Below are positions 1 to 13,140 of a stretch of 64,000 nucleotides of DNA, piece after piece. Under the pieces are notes generated by a model. That model did no database searches. It saw nothing but the letters and a program-made list of their open reading frames with translations, and had not been told where the DNA came from. Position 1 is the first letter of the stretch. Each line of letters begins with the position of its first letter. Source of the stretch: Clusia tigrina (lineage: Eukaryota; Arthropoda; Insecta; Diptera; Clusiidae); contig OV050033.1 in NCBI GenBank assembly GCA_920105625.2, forward strand, positions 11,388,001 to 11,452,000, in the 5' to 3' direction. The position numbers and the translations under genes are program-made.

Positions 1-1841
1 TGCTTTTTTCACTTTTCGATTTTTTCCTCCAGAATTTTTCTCACACTTTTCTTCATATCAGCACTGCACTTGCACTTTTTCATTCGATTTCATAATTATA
101 TTGAATTAATTAATTTGTTATCTCTAACTTTCAACTATCTATTTCTATGAGACTTTTACCTAGCACAGAATACAGAAATTCTTTTCTACTCTTTCATTGA
201 TGATGAATTTTTCACTTCGATTCTGGTTTTGTGACCTTACGGAGATTGACAGCCTGCTTTGACAGTAGTAATTGGTAACTTTATAGCAAACAGTGATGCC
301 AAGTTATTTCATGAATATGCATAAAAGAAACGTTAATTTGCAAATTAAAAGCATTATATACATTTGCTTTTAACAGAAAGAATATATACTAAAAAAGTAT
401 TATGATAAATAAGTTAGCGCTTTGTTATTATATTTAATACTAAATAGAGAAGAATATGCCAAAGTATTATGTACTGCCATTTGGTCACTGAAAATACAGT
501 TTGAACAGCATTGTAAATTTTAATGCAGTTGTCAAAATAATAAATTTTGGGCTTGGCATTTATTTCGTGCGTTGTATCCGTGTATTGTGTGATTGCTGGC
601 GGTGCATCACATTTTTTGCATTTTACTTTAATTTCTTTATTAATTTGAACCTTTTTCATTTTCAATTTTGTTAATAAAATAATGTGTAATAAGTGTATGT
701 GAATGAGTACACAGAAAATGTTAAATAGGTGAGTGAAATTAGTCAAAAACATGCAAAAAATATTCCCACACGACAATTGCCTTCAAAAATACCTGTGCTT
801 GTATTATTTTTGTTGTTGTTGGCACATGGGCGTTAACATTCATATAAGAAATTTAAAACTTCAATCAGAAAACATGAAAAGTGTTGTGAACGAAAAATTG
901 ATGTTTTGTAACAAATGGTATTAATTATAAAAAAAGGGCAATGAAAATATGAATGTTTTAACACAAAAAAAGTAAAGTTATGCTCATTTTGAACATTTTG
1001 TTTAATTGATATATTTCTAATAATTCAATATCCTTATTATATTTTTTATTTTTCCACTTGAAGTCGTTATATTTACACTTCCAGTCGTTATTACATTTAC
1101 ACTTTGCCCTGCTCAATTTCATTTTTTAATTAATTCACTTATGATTCAGAATTGCGAGCATTGTATGACACCCGCTCCATAACAACACCAAAAAACAGGC
1201 AAGGGTGGATTACACGCACAACGGCTCTTGCCGTACTCATTTGAGTTGTTATTAGTTCGGCTTTTTCGTTTACTTCGCTTTATTTTTTTTCTCATACACA
1301 TCGATGCCTTCCCTATCTTTGGCTGCGCGTTTTGGTCACTTGCCACACGACTTGCTATTACGTTACTATCCTTTTTCTTATTGTTGTTGTTTTGTTGTAG
1401 TTGTCCGTGCTTCACAATTTCTACTGTTAGCAGTGCATTATTACCTGCTTCAGTGCACACCGCTCACTGGCATTCAACTGCACCATGTGCGCGTGCAATA
1501 CCCTCGTTTGTGTGTTTCTGAGGAGATAATGTTTCTTTCTTTTTTTTGTTGTTTTCTCTTTTGGCCATACTTGACAGCATGTGTTAATTATTATTATATG
1601 TTTTTCATTTTTGCCCCTTTCAGAATCAATTATATAAATTTTAACTTTTGACCATTCTAATTGTGGCGAAGCGGAAATTACAAAAGGTATCTTGCAACAT
1701 TTCACTTCATTTCAAGCAGATTAGTTAGAGAGATAATTTTATGAAACTAGTGAATTTCGAAAGGTGCGAAATATGGGCACTTAGAATTAGCTGGATCTGC
1801 AACTCAGCAGACGCTACGAAAGGCGAGAAGGAGAAAGAAGA

Positions 1842-1915
1842 TATCTATATACATAAAACATATCTATATACATAAGGTATATCTACATATGTACATAAAG
1901 TATATCTATATACAT

Positions 1916-1951
<36 letters not shown>

Positions 1952-1953
1952 AA

Positions 1954-1998
<45 letters not shown>

Positions 1999-2095
1999 AA
2001 GGATATCTATATACATAAACGATATCTATATACATAAAGGATATCTATATACATAACGCATATCTAAATACAAAAAGTGTATCTATATACATATT
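1842..2095. repeat. Tandem repeat of a ~20-bp ATATC/TATACATAAA unit with two (AT)n tracts
   Basis: A unit close to GATATCTATATACATAAAG recurs about ten times with small changes. It is interrupted by two pure (TA)n runs near 1920-1946 and 1955-1994. The AT tracts look like expansions inside an older 20-bp tandem array. No coding content. Confidence 0.85.
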
Positions 2096-2101
2096 TGTAT
2101 T

Positions 2102-2308
2102 ATAACTATTTGTAGTAAAAATAAACCAACTTTCAAATATTTGTGTGTGAAATTAATTCATTAATACATTAGTTTAGCACACTGCAATAGCAGTGTCCTT
2201 TGTGATAACTATTTGTATTAAAGTTGTACCAATTTTCAAATATTTGTGAGCAAAATTAATTAATTAATACATTATATTCGCACATTCTGATGGTAGAGTC
2301 TCTGTGAT
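2102..2308. repeat. Diverged ~103-bp direct tandem duplication
   Basis: Two copies start with ATAACTATTTGTA at 2102 and 2205. They share blocks such as TTTCAAATATTTGTG, AAATTAATT and TAATACATTA in the same order and spacing, and both end in CTNTGTGATAA. The period is about 103 bp. The copies have diverged by substitution and by a few indels. Confidence 0.75.
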
Positions 2309-3150
2309 AAATCATTGTTGTCAATCCGTAATGCTTCTCACCTTACTGAAAAAAAAACAAGTTTTTAACACAGAATCCTTTGAATTTTGTTTGTTTACTT
2401 TGCGATACTTTGGTACTTTTATTGATTTCACAATTACATGTTTTTTATTAAGTTTATTATATTTCATATTTCCATTTAACACTCGGAATTTTATTTACGA
2501 GCATTCGTGAATACCGTTATTATATTGATATAACCCTTATTTATGTATATTTGTGTCTCCGAATCAACATAACACATCAGCTGAGTCACAGAACTAGCCC
2601 TCGACATCTTTATCACACATTCATATATCATAGCATTGCATTTGTAAAATTTTGTGGAAGAAGATAATGAGTTAAATGGAATATATTTTTATTTAATCTT
2701 CATGATATATTTATCCAACATTGCGTTAGGTAAGGATTCATCATATTTTGAGCCGTTTCTAAATTGTAATTTGTATGTGGAAGAAGAAAAGACTCATTTT
2801 CATTGATATACATGTGTTATACGAATATCAGTTCCTTTTCATGTTGGTGTATATAATAATAAATTCCTATGGTTCCGCGGGGGAGCACAGGGCCACACGT
2901 TGGTCTATGGAAGTTCACCTAATACTTTATAGTTTGGATATATATATGTAAACTAACTTTGAAACTACAAACTAGGAAGTGTTGATTTAAAAAATTCTCT
3001 GCCTGCCTTTCAATAAACTAAAAATAGCACCTGGCCTGAATTCGACTCGTTTCCTACTACATACTTCATTTTTACAGAACTTTAGGTAACGCATTTGGTT
3101 GCGGGTCTTTTAGCCGACACATTCAAATTAGCGCAATTTTTTGAGATCGT

Positions 3151-3200
3151 ATCAGTCAGAGAGTACTGCTGCTGACTCAACGAACTTTTCAAATTCGAAA
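3151..3200 (+). promoter_or_regulatory. Candidate initiator and short 5'-UTR exon of Mcr
   Basis: ATCAGTC at 3151-3157 matches the insect initiator consensus TCAGTY, which would place transcription start near 3154. A possible donor AAA|GTAATT follows at 3200/3201. A good acceptor (poly-T then TTTACAG) ends at 3309, just upstream of the Mcr ATG at 3320. This implies a noncoding first exon of about 47 nt and a 109-bp intron. No clear TATA box or downstream promoter element is visible, so the call rests on the initiator and splice signals only. Confidence 0.35.
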
Positions 3201-3319
3201 GTAATTTAGTTTCGCAATAATGATAATTGCTTTCATCAATTGCAATTCATATTTTACTCTTACTTAATTCTATTTGACTAATCCATTTTTTTGTAAAATT
3301 GATTTACAGATTACATAAA

Positions 3320-3439
3320 ATGCAGCCAAGGGGTCTGCAATGGCTGACAATGCTCGGCTGTGGAGTGCTGTGCTTTCTACACTTGTCCGCAGCGCAGCAA
3401 GAGAACTTTTATAATGTTCAACAACAAACGCCGAATCAG

Positions 3440-3474
<35 letters not shown>

Positions 3475-6400
3475 ACAACAACAAAATCAATTTTCGACAC
3501 CACAATCATTCGATGATTTCAATCAACGCTACAACGATCCAAATTTTAATACGAATAATGCGAATAATTTGAATAATTTGAACACGAATCTCAATCCGAT
3601 TGATCGCGACCGTGACCGCGATCGCACCCGTTTCCGGCCAGATACTTTTAATGACTTATCTCAGGATACTAATGAGTTTTCGAGGCGCCCCACTCCTCAA
3701 TATGGCGATAATGAACCGAATTTTAATACTCGTGGCAAATCCTCGTACAATGTCAAAACGTCGTTTCTCGAAACTTTCCACTCGAAAGAGCCTACTTACT
3801 TTGTAGTGGCATCGCGTATGGTGCGGCCAGGTCTCATATATCAGGTTGCTGTGTCGGTTTTGCAGGCCCAGTACCCGATTACGGTGCACGCCAGTATATC
3901 TTGTGACGGCGTACAAATCAGTGGTGACTCAAAGGACGTCAAGGAGGGAGTGCCCGAAACGTTGCTTATGCGCATACCACCAACAAGTGTCACGGGCGGT
4001 TATAAGCTTCGCGTTGAGGGATTCTATCAGAATATTTTTGGGGGTTTGGCTTTTCTGAATGAGTCTCGTTTGGACTTCTCGCAACGCTCCATGACTATTT
4101 TTGTGCAGACCGATAAACCGCTGTATATGCAAGGTGAAACAGTGCGTTTTCGTACCATTCCCATCACTACCGAGTTGAAGGGTTTCGACAATGCCGTCGA
4201 TGTTTACATGCTGGATCCCAACAAACATATTTTGAGGCGCTGGTTATCTAGGTAAATACGATTTTTATTAAAACTATGCCCTGAATATGTTATGAACGCC
4301 AAAGAGCTTCGCATTTGTAGGCGTATTGGCGGCTCTCTTATATTTGTTCTTGTTTCACATGCATTTTTATGCAACTCTTGGGAACTGAGAAAAATTCGGT
4401 CGACAGAAAAGAAGTTTTTCGGTCTTCATAACATTTCTTTGGCATTTATTTATCTAAACTAAAACTAATTATTTCTTCTTCTTAATCTATTTTAGACAAT
4501 CTAATTTGGGTTCTGTTTCGCTGGAATACAAACTGTCGGATCAACCAACCTTTGGCGAATGGACTATACGCATTATTGCACAGGGGCAGCAAGAAGAAAG
4601 TCACTTCACGGTCGAAGAATACTACCAGACACGTTTTGAAGTGAATGTTACCATGCCAGCGTATTTCTTCACCACCGATCCTTATATTTACGGCCGGGTA
4701 ATGGCTAACTTCACTAGTGGCCATCCCGTTCGTGGAAATCTGACTTTGAAGGCTACATTACGGCCTATTGGTTATTTTAGTAACCAAGCTCTGAATGAAA
4801 AGTTTCGCTTAGGACGTTCGCCGTCTGAGCTGGCCAACCTCTATCAGAGGCAAATGCTTTATAATCAGTACAATCCACTGCCTCAATCAGAGGATCGTGA
4901 TCAAACACAAGATCTGCTCTATCGCAATCAGTATGTAGTGGAGCGAAACTATCAGTTCGACGAGCAGTGGCCATTTTGGGTGGAGAAACCAGAAGCACAA
5001 GAGTCATATGATGCATGGACAGGTGCCTACCGGAAATCGTTGCCATTCTTACGTTATTTTAATGGTACTTTCGATTTTAAGTGGCCGTTGCGTGAGCTGG
5101 AAGTGCTAGTGCCTAATTTAGCGGGTAAGTTAATATAGTAACATACGTATTTGGCATACTTATTATATATTTCCCACATTGCAGGCATGGAAGTGCTGGT
5201 GACCGCCACTGTTGGTGAAAAATTCTATGATGAAATACTTGCTGGTTATTCCGTTACGCGGATCTACAACTCGAGCATACGTGTAGCATTCCTGGGTGAA
5301 TCGCCACAGGTATTCAAACCTGCCATGCCGTTTACTACATACCTGGTTGTGGAATACCATGATGGTTCGCCCATTGACATCAATCTACTTGGGCAGAGTC
5401 TAATGGAAGTTTCTGGCTTTGTGGAGAGTAAAAGCGGAGGACGTCGGGATTGGCCAACACAGCGCTTGCAAATGTCACAGCAAAGTGCTGGCATTTGGGA
5501 AGTTAAAATTGATTTGCGCAATGACTTGCAATTAGATGAGCGTCCTCAGTCACGTGAATTTTTGAATGGCATTAGCCAAATGCGGCTGCAGGCGAATTTC
5601 ATTGATCCGCGTGGAGAACGCGCTCAAACGGAAATGCTTCTACTTTCGCACTACTCGCCACGAAATCAACATATAAAAGTGACCACCAGCACAGAAGATC
5701 CCACCGTGGGGGAGTACATTATCTTCCATATACGTACCAACTTCTTCCTGGAGGAATTCAGTTACCTAATCATGTCTAAAGGCGTAATTTTGGTGAATGA
5801 CCGCGAGTCCATTAGGGAAGGCATACGCACCATTGCCGTTGTGCTCAGTGCCGAAATGGCGCCAGTTGCTACCATAGTAGTGTGGAAGATTACGCAGCAG
5901 GGTCAAATAGTCGCCGATTCCTTAACATTCCCGGTGAATGGCATATCGCGGAATAATTTCACAGTGTACATCAATAATCGCAAGGCGCGCACGGGTGAGA
6001 AAGTGGAAGTTGCCATTTTCGGTGAGCCTGGATCTTATGTGGGCCTATCTGGAATTGATAGTGCCTTCTACACTATGCAGGCGGGCAATGAGTTGACGTA
6101 CGCCAAAATCATCACCGCTATGTCCAGCTTTGACGAACAAACCAATGGCACTTACAAACATATTTGGCACTCGCATGCTGGCAATCCCGACGAACTCGTC
6201 TACTTCCCAGCCTCATCTTTCGGCATTGACGCTAACCGCACATTTGAGTACAGCGGTTTGATTGTCTTCACAGACGGTTACGTGCCACGGCGCTACGATA
6301 ACTGCAATCGCACATTGGGTTACGGAGAATGTTTGTCTGGACGTTGCTATCGTCTGGACAAAAAGTGCGATGGTCTATTCGACTGTGATGATGGAACCGA

Positions 6401-9400
6401 CGAAATTGGTTGTCAAGTATGTTAAAATGTTGCAACATGATATTCTCAATTTTCAATAAAAAACTCTTTCTTTATGAAGGTTCGGAACGATACGGAACTG
6501 CTGAACTACCGCAAATACCGCTTCAATCGCATACTGCGTCACTATGAAAACGTTTGGCTGTGGAAGGATGTGAATATCGGTCCCCATGGACGTTTCATTT
6601 TCAATATTGAGGTACCTGATCGTCCAGCATATTGGATGGTCAGTGCTTTCAGCGTCAGTCCCTCCAAAGGGTTCGGAATGCTCAATAAGGCGATCGAGTA
6701 TGTGGGCGTGCAACCATTTTTCATCAACGTTGAAATGCCAACTCATTGCCGCCAGGGAGAACAGGTGGGCATACGTGTCACTGTTTTCAATTACATGACC
6801 ACAGCCATCGAAGCAACAGTCGTGCTGCATGACAGCAGGGACTATAAATTCGTTCACGTCGAGGAGGATGGTATCGTGCGGTCGTATAATCCACGCACTT
6901 CTTTCGGGGAGCACCAATTCTTTATCTATTTGGAAGCTCAGGACACAACAGTGGTATATGTACCAGTAGTACCGCAGCGCCTGGGTGATGTCGAAGTCAC
7001 TTTACACGTGGCCACTCTATTGGGCACAGATGTAATTACACGTCGTTTACATGTCGAGTCTGATGGTCTGCCCCAGTATCGCCACCAGTCGGTGCTGTTG
7101 GATCTGTCATCACGTGCATATGTGTTTGAATATATGCATGTGAATATCACCCAGACGCCCGAGATACCCTACCAAGTGGATCGCTACTTCGTGTATGGAT
7201 CCAATCGGGCTCGCATCTCAGTTGTGGGCGATGTGGTGGGACCCATTTTTCCCACAATGCCGGTAAATGCCACCTCCCTGCTTTATCTACCAATGGAGTC
7301 AGCCGAGCAAAATGCCTTCTCCTTCGCCGCAAACCTGTACACCCTAATGTACATGCGTTTGATCAATCAGCGCAACAAAACTATCGAGAAACAGGCCTTC
7401 TATCACATGAACATTGGCTATCAACGGCAGCTCAGTTTCATGCGTTCAGATGGTGCATTCACGCTATTCCGTTCCGATTGGAACAACTCTTCTCCGTCGG
7501 TGTGGCTAACAGCATATTGTGCAAGAATTTTCCAAGTAAGTTCTCAATTGTTGTAGCAAAGGGATGTAAAATTTAATATCTCTCATTTGCTCTTTCAAGG
7601 AAGCATCGTTCTACGAATGGGAAAATTTCATTTGGATCGATTCGACAATCATCGAAAAGAATATGCGTTGGCTACTGCAGCATCAGACACCAAGCGGGGC
7701 GTTTTACGAGGTCACCTGGTTGCCCGATCGTAAAATGAACAGCACCAATTTCGCTTCCCACACCACTCTGCGCAATCGTAACATCACTCTTACCTCACAT
7801 GTGCTCATTACACTGGCCACCGTTAAGGATTTATCAGGCTCACTTGGAGCTCGTGTGGCCTTAGCACAACAACGTGCCATTTCATGGATAGAACGGAATA
7901 TGCAATTCTTGAAGGACACTCCCGAGCCGTACGATGTCGCCATTACAGCATATGCTTTGCTGCTCTGCAAATCGCCAATGGCCGAGTACGTTTTTGCAAT
8001 TCTACACAGACATTCGCGTACCATTGGCGACTTGATGTATTGGGGTCGAAACGAGTTGCCGCCTCCGCCCAGTAAACGTGAAAATCAGAAATTATTCTCC
8101 CTGCCTCGGCTGCCGTACGAATACGACTCGATAAATATTGAGACAACTGCTTACGCTCTGTTAGTATACGTTTCACGACGAGAATTTATTGTGGATCCCA
8201 TAGTACGCTGGTTAAATACTCAACGGTTGAACGATGGCGGTTGGGCCTCAACTCAGGTAATATTTCAAGACGAGAGATCGGATTTGTATGCACGAGAAAA
8301 TTGTAATAAGACATGTCGCCAGCTTCTGATCGCTTCAAGTGGCTTGTTTTGGAATTGGGTTTGAGTACAAAACGTTGAAATCTCCCTAAACTTAGCGAAT
8401 TAGGATGTCTTTACATCTCTTAACATGTAGAAGGTCGCCAGAGGCAATCCTCCATCTGCGACCAATAGAAGAAGTAATGATCTGTGGGGCCCTAGCAGCG
8501 TTGAGGGTGAATATGTTTACAAACTACACCACAAGGAGTCCAAAGATTCGACAGGATATCATAATAGTTATTTTACAATTTTTCAAACCCTGAAGAGGTT
8601 ATTGATTGAAAACAAACTCTAAGACGAACTTCAGCAAGATTAAAAAGTATGAGGGTCATCTTCAATCTTCAACACAATGTAATCTAGTGGCATTAGCTCA
8701 TTTGTGTGATTTATCAGCCTAGAGAGGTGCCTCCTAGTGGGATTACTGATTGTTTGTACTTAGAATAATACTTTCTCTACTTAAAATGGCAATCTTGACA
8801 GAACTTTTGTTGGACTTGGCGACTTGGGTGTATTCTCATAAGCAAGTTACAAACATGGCCAATAGAACACGACGTTAGTTGGCCTTGATTTTAGTATTCT
8901 TGAATTAAGGGTTAATATAGAAACTTGTTGTAAAAATCAAGTTTTGCTTCTCGCTCATATTAATATACCTTGTTTGAGCATAATTATAAGAAATATTTGT
9001 TTAACTTGTCTTTTTTGTGTGTTTGTATTTTACAGGATACAAGTGCCGCTTTACGTGCTCTTGTGGAATACACCGTGCACTCGCGCATCCGTGAGGTCTC
9101 ATCCCTCACTGTGGAAGTGGAGGCCTCCTCACAAGGTGGTCATACACAAACATTACACATAGACGACACTAATTTGGCACAACTTCAAAGCATTGAGGTA
9201 ATATAACACGAAATATAAATTAAAATTTAATCACACAGAAATTGAATCAATGTCCTCCACTGTTTTAGATACCAGATGCGTGGGGCACAGTCAAAGTGCA
9301 GGCAAAGGGAGCAGGTTATGCCATTCTACAAATGCACGTGCAGTATAATGTTGATATAGAGAAATTCCAGACGAAACCACCCATACCAGCATTTGGCTTG

Positions 9401-10805
9401 CATACTCAGGCTCTGTTCCATGGTAGAAATCAGTCGCATATCTCCTACATAGCTTGTCAAAAGTAAATGCGTGCTCTTATTTCCATATTTACGTCCTACT
9501 TTCTAACTCCCCCTATGCTAAATATTTTGCAGTTGGATCAATACAAAAGAATCGGAACGTTCTGGCATGGCTATTTTGGATGTTACCATACCTACGGGTT
9601 ATTGGATACAACAACAAAAGTTGGACTCCTATGTTCTCAGCAATCGTGTACGAAATTTACGACGTGCCAAGTATATGGAACGTAAAGTTGTCTTCTATTT
9701 CGATTTTGTGAGTATTTAATCGTTAATTGGAAATATATGTAAATGTGGTACTATTAAGTTTGTTATATTTGATTACTTCCTCAGTATATTAAAGTGTTGT
9801 GTCACCCACATGCACTGAAAATGTCCAATAGATTAGAATTGCGTAAAGTAAAACCTAAAATATAAATGTGGGTGACTCTTCAAGTACTCCATTGGGACTT
9901 TGTGTCGAAGACTACAACATTTCCAAGAAGGCAACTTTGTCTATCGTTGTTAATTTGCTACCAAGGGATTAAACGTGTGTGTGTATGTTGTGAGCGCTAG
10001 AAAACATGAGCGCGCAGTAAATGCACAATTTAAGGATGCCAAACACAATGATATTATAATTTGTCCTTTCATCTTAATATGAATATCCGGGGTTATTATT
10101 TGGGATCTATGGCGCCCATATTTTACAATTTTCGGAATTGCACAAAAATATAGGAACAAATAAGAGTTTCGCATCCTTGTTTTCTTAATACTGATGTGCA
10201 ATTGAGTTGGCGAACTAAAGCAAATATGTCCGTTGTCAATTATTGTTATCTTGTTCAAGGTTATCACTATGATTTAAAGGAGCAACTACGATAACAATGC
10301 TTGTATTCACAACACTCGAATGGCTGAGTAAATGATCATAAATCATTATCGGTTCTGTGAATGTGAGCCCGCAATTAGTGTGATATAGTAAATTGCTAAT
10401 GTCTTCGGTTTAATTTTCAGCTCGACCAGGAGGATGTCTGTGTAAATTTCACAATTGAACGCTGGTTCCCAGTTGCGAACATGTCCCGCTATTTGCCTAT
10501 ACGCGTCTATGATTACTATGCACCAGGTTAGTTTTAATAGTTCGCAACAAAAACGTTGTCTCAATCGCATATTATTTGAATTTATTTTTTCAGAACGTTT
10601 CAATGAATCCATATTTGATGCCTTACCCACATACCTGCTGAATATATGCGAAGTCTGTGGCAGCTCTCAGTGTCCGTATTGTTCGGTCTATAATGTTGGT
10701 TGGCGTGTATCCACGTCCATTTTTGTAGTGTTCTTTAGTATATTTGTTTTCTTAATGAGAAATCGCATGCAAATCGTATTGAATGTTATGCATTTGCTTG
10801 CCTGA
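3320..10805 (+). CDS. Mcr: Macroglobulin complement-related protein (TEP family, thioester lost)
   Basis: Exons: 3320-4251, 4496-5124, 5185-6416, 6480-7535, 7600-8256, 9036-9197, 9269-9462, 9533-9707, 10421-10526, 10594-10805. All phases agree and give about 1784 residues, near the ~1760 of Drosophila Mcr. The N-terminus is a signal peptide (residues 1-26) followed by a poly-Gln tract (about 40-55) and Asn/Arg-rich sequence. Alpha-2-macroglobulin domains follow (for example MTIFVQTDKPLYMQGETVRF). An LDL-receptor class A module lies at about 894-931 (CDGLFDCDDGTDEIGC), which is diagnostic of Mcr among TEPs. At the thioester position the sequence is ESAEQ (7296-7310) instead of GCGEQ, so no thioester can form. 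The C-terminus has a hydrophobic segment (about 1757-1772). In Drosophila, Mcr is needed for septate junctions, for uptake of some fungi and for Draper-linked autophagy signalling. The 779-bp and 713-bp introns at 8257-9035 and 9708-10420 show no genes. Confidence 0.95.
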
Positions 10806-12310
10806 AGTAAGAAAGCTCGAATAACATGATTTTTTTTAGTTCTTATTTAAGCTAAAAGTTCAAAGTTATCAATCCAAATCTTTTAAACTAATTTACAATA
10901 ATTTTGTTTACAAAATTATAATTTTTTTTCTTTTTGTTTTATTTTCATTTATTGAAAAGCAGATTAAATTGAATTATAATATAATGCCGTCCATAATCTG
11001 GTCAACTCTTTCTTATAGGTATATACATGCATATATATACATTTAGTTCCATATATATTTAATTTTGCACGTGTTCTAAGTATAGTGTTAAATTTAAATT
11101 GAAAATATCAATCGTAGGCAAACCAATTCTCAAATGTACAAAGCTCAACAAAGAATACACGCGGATGCGTTTTTATTACTATTAATTTTTATTAAAACAT
11201 ATTTTGTAAGCCTGCCTGAAGGCTGAGCAATCATATTTGAGAGCAATGTATTGTTATACAATAAGGTTTCAATATACATTAATATGAATCGAAAATATTT
11301 TAATTTTGTTTCAACCACATCGCACTGCACTCAAAGTGTGGCAATACTTTTTGAATTGAATTATTAAGAATAAATAATTCATTAGAGGAACAAAGTGTCT
11401 TAAAATTTGTTAAAATTGCCTTATAGATTTTTGAAATCATATCAAACAAAGAATATCAATCACATTTATCACAAAAAAAATTAAATTTAATAAGAATACA
11501 TATATTGTAATTTGTAATTGGAACTTGGTAGAGAAGTTCGTGTATTGTTGATTTCCCACTTAGTATGTAAGCTTATACAATTATATATACAAATTATACC
11601 ACATCGGAGAATTATACAAAAATGATTGAAACATGTTCAAAACTCGAATAAGACTTGCATGCAGTCGTTCGACAAATTGAAATCCGTCCTCCTTTTTTTG
11701 TTGTAAGACAATTTTTTTTATAATAAATAAAATCTCACTTAATAAATAAACCATATTTGATTTAATTAATAACGATATGTGTCTATGGCTGAAAGCGAGG
11801 ATTAATTAAAATAATTGTTTCGTTTTGTGTCGCAATACTAATGAGAATGTCTAAAATAAATTTAAATTGGAAAAGTATGATAATCGACTTAGAATACTGC
11901 TGCACAGACTCGGTGTAATTTTGTGAATTACTCTGGTTAATTCATTAAATTCTACTGGGTTCAGGAATTACAAAGAGACAGCGCCTGCGTTCCTGTTGCA
12001 AAATCACACGATGTTCTTTCTGTTCTGATCCTGAAGCAACATAGATTATCAAAATATTTTCATAGTTCAGGCAACGGTTGCGGCAATACGCATTTCAATG
12101 AGCAACAAACCTAAACACGAAGCAGCAGTCGAAGCAACATCCTTAGTTCCTTCAACGGTTGCCTCGTGTGTATTCAGCATGACGCCACACGCTCATGTTA
12201 TCGTTTCTTCGTTAGTTTTTGTAGTTTCTGTTGCAATTGTACTGGATTCTGTTTCTTTTGAAAATGTACTGGATTCTGTTTCTGTTGCCGTTCCCGCTAT
12301 ATGTTTCTTC

Positions 12311-12382
12311 GATCGTCTTCTCAGTGTTCTCTTGTCTTGTTTCTACGATCGTCTTCTCAGTGTTCTCTTGTCTTGTTTCTAC
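12311..12382. repeat. Perfect 36-bp tandem duplication
   Basis: GATCGTCTTCTCAGTGTTCT plus the next 16 bases is repeated head to tail (12311-12346 and 12347-12382). Just upstream, TGTACTGGATTCTGTTTCT also occurs twice within 45 bp (near 12237 and 12264). The identity of the 36-bp copies implies a recent event. Confidence 0.9.
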
Positions 12383-12935
12383 GATAGTAAATAAATGTCT
12401 AACATTTGTAGCAAATAGGTGTCGAAATTTTGTTTACAGTAAACGCAACTGCTACCAATCAGCTCATTAATCAAGCAATGTTTTAAAAATTTGTTGGTGC
12501 CTTGGACAAATTCAACGCTCCAATATAGATCCATTCACTTTGCAACAGAGTGCACACCAGGTTGCAATCGAGCATTAACCAAACTGCACATCAATGATTT
12601 CAGCACTATTATATCCTGTCTCCGTACTTGTAAGATTTATGAAACCTTGTCGCAACTTTATATTTGTTTAATGGGTAAAAAAACATTTATTTCCTTGAGT
12701 TACTTACACATTGATGCGTTTAAAATTCTAGACGGAGGGGAACCCTGGATCAGATAGATGCATTCATGCCAATTGCTTACCTGTGTTTTTGACTTAAGTT
12801 TAAGTTTTAGGACTTTAAAATTGTTTCATGCTGTTAACCACTGCGGTGGGATGGAAAGATTTATATGCAGTAAAAACAAAACTTACTTTCATTACTTTCT
12901 TGATTTCAATATATTGCTTAGAATAATTTATAATA

Positions 12936-13140
12936 ACCTCTGTGGTCTAGAGGTAAGCGTGCTAGACTCAGATTCAGAGGGTCACAGGGTCAAATCCTGC
13001 CCCGGTCTTGGTATCAAACATCTTTCTTTATAGAAAATGTTTTCTCTTCGATTCGAAGGCCTCAGTAGCTAGTGGTCATTCCCAAAAACCCTTGCAGTCA
13101 TAATTAATTATGGTGTATGATATAATAATAATATAATAAC
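12936..13140 (+). mobile_element. tRNA-derived SINE, copy 1
   Basis: The 5' head is tRNA-like: CCTCTGTGGTCTAGAGGTAA resembles a Pol III A box, and GGGTCAAATCCTGCC resembles a B box (GGTTCAAATCC). It is followed by a non-tRNA body (TTCGAAGGCCTCAGTAGCTA, then TCATTCCC), the block TAATTAATTATGGT and an ATAATAATA tail. The same order of blocks occurs at 54124-54341 (+), 42671-42872 (-) and, truncated, at 15027-15115 (-). The head no longer folds as a convincing functional tRNA, so it is called a SINE and not a tRNA gene. Confidence 0.8.

Larger units (their letters stand above)
1..3150. other. Gene-free region upstream of Mcr
   Basis: I see no convincing coding exon here. The open frames are short, low in complexity and rich in Phe, Leu, Lys and Asn, as expected of AT-rich DNA. 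The stretch 1140-1720 has runs of T and TTG repeats. The tandem repeats at 1842-2095 and 2102-2308 are listed separately. Distal promoter elements or noncoding exons of Mcr could lie here but cannot be recognised. Confidence 0.5.

Noticed and set aside
1146..1705. Four overlapping ORFs of 90-115 residues upstream of Mcr
   Set aside because: Low-complexity, mutually antisense, without domains; typical of T-rich DNA.
12098..12394. 98-residue ORF between Mcr and Trf
   Set aside because: Much of it is two short tandem duplications, with no domain or homologue I recognise and no splice or promoter support.
12936..13010. Functional tRNA gene (A-box and B-box-like sequence)
   Set aside because: No proper cloverleaf or acceptor stem forms, and the sequence continues into a body shared with three other loci, so it is a SINE head.
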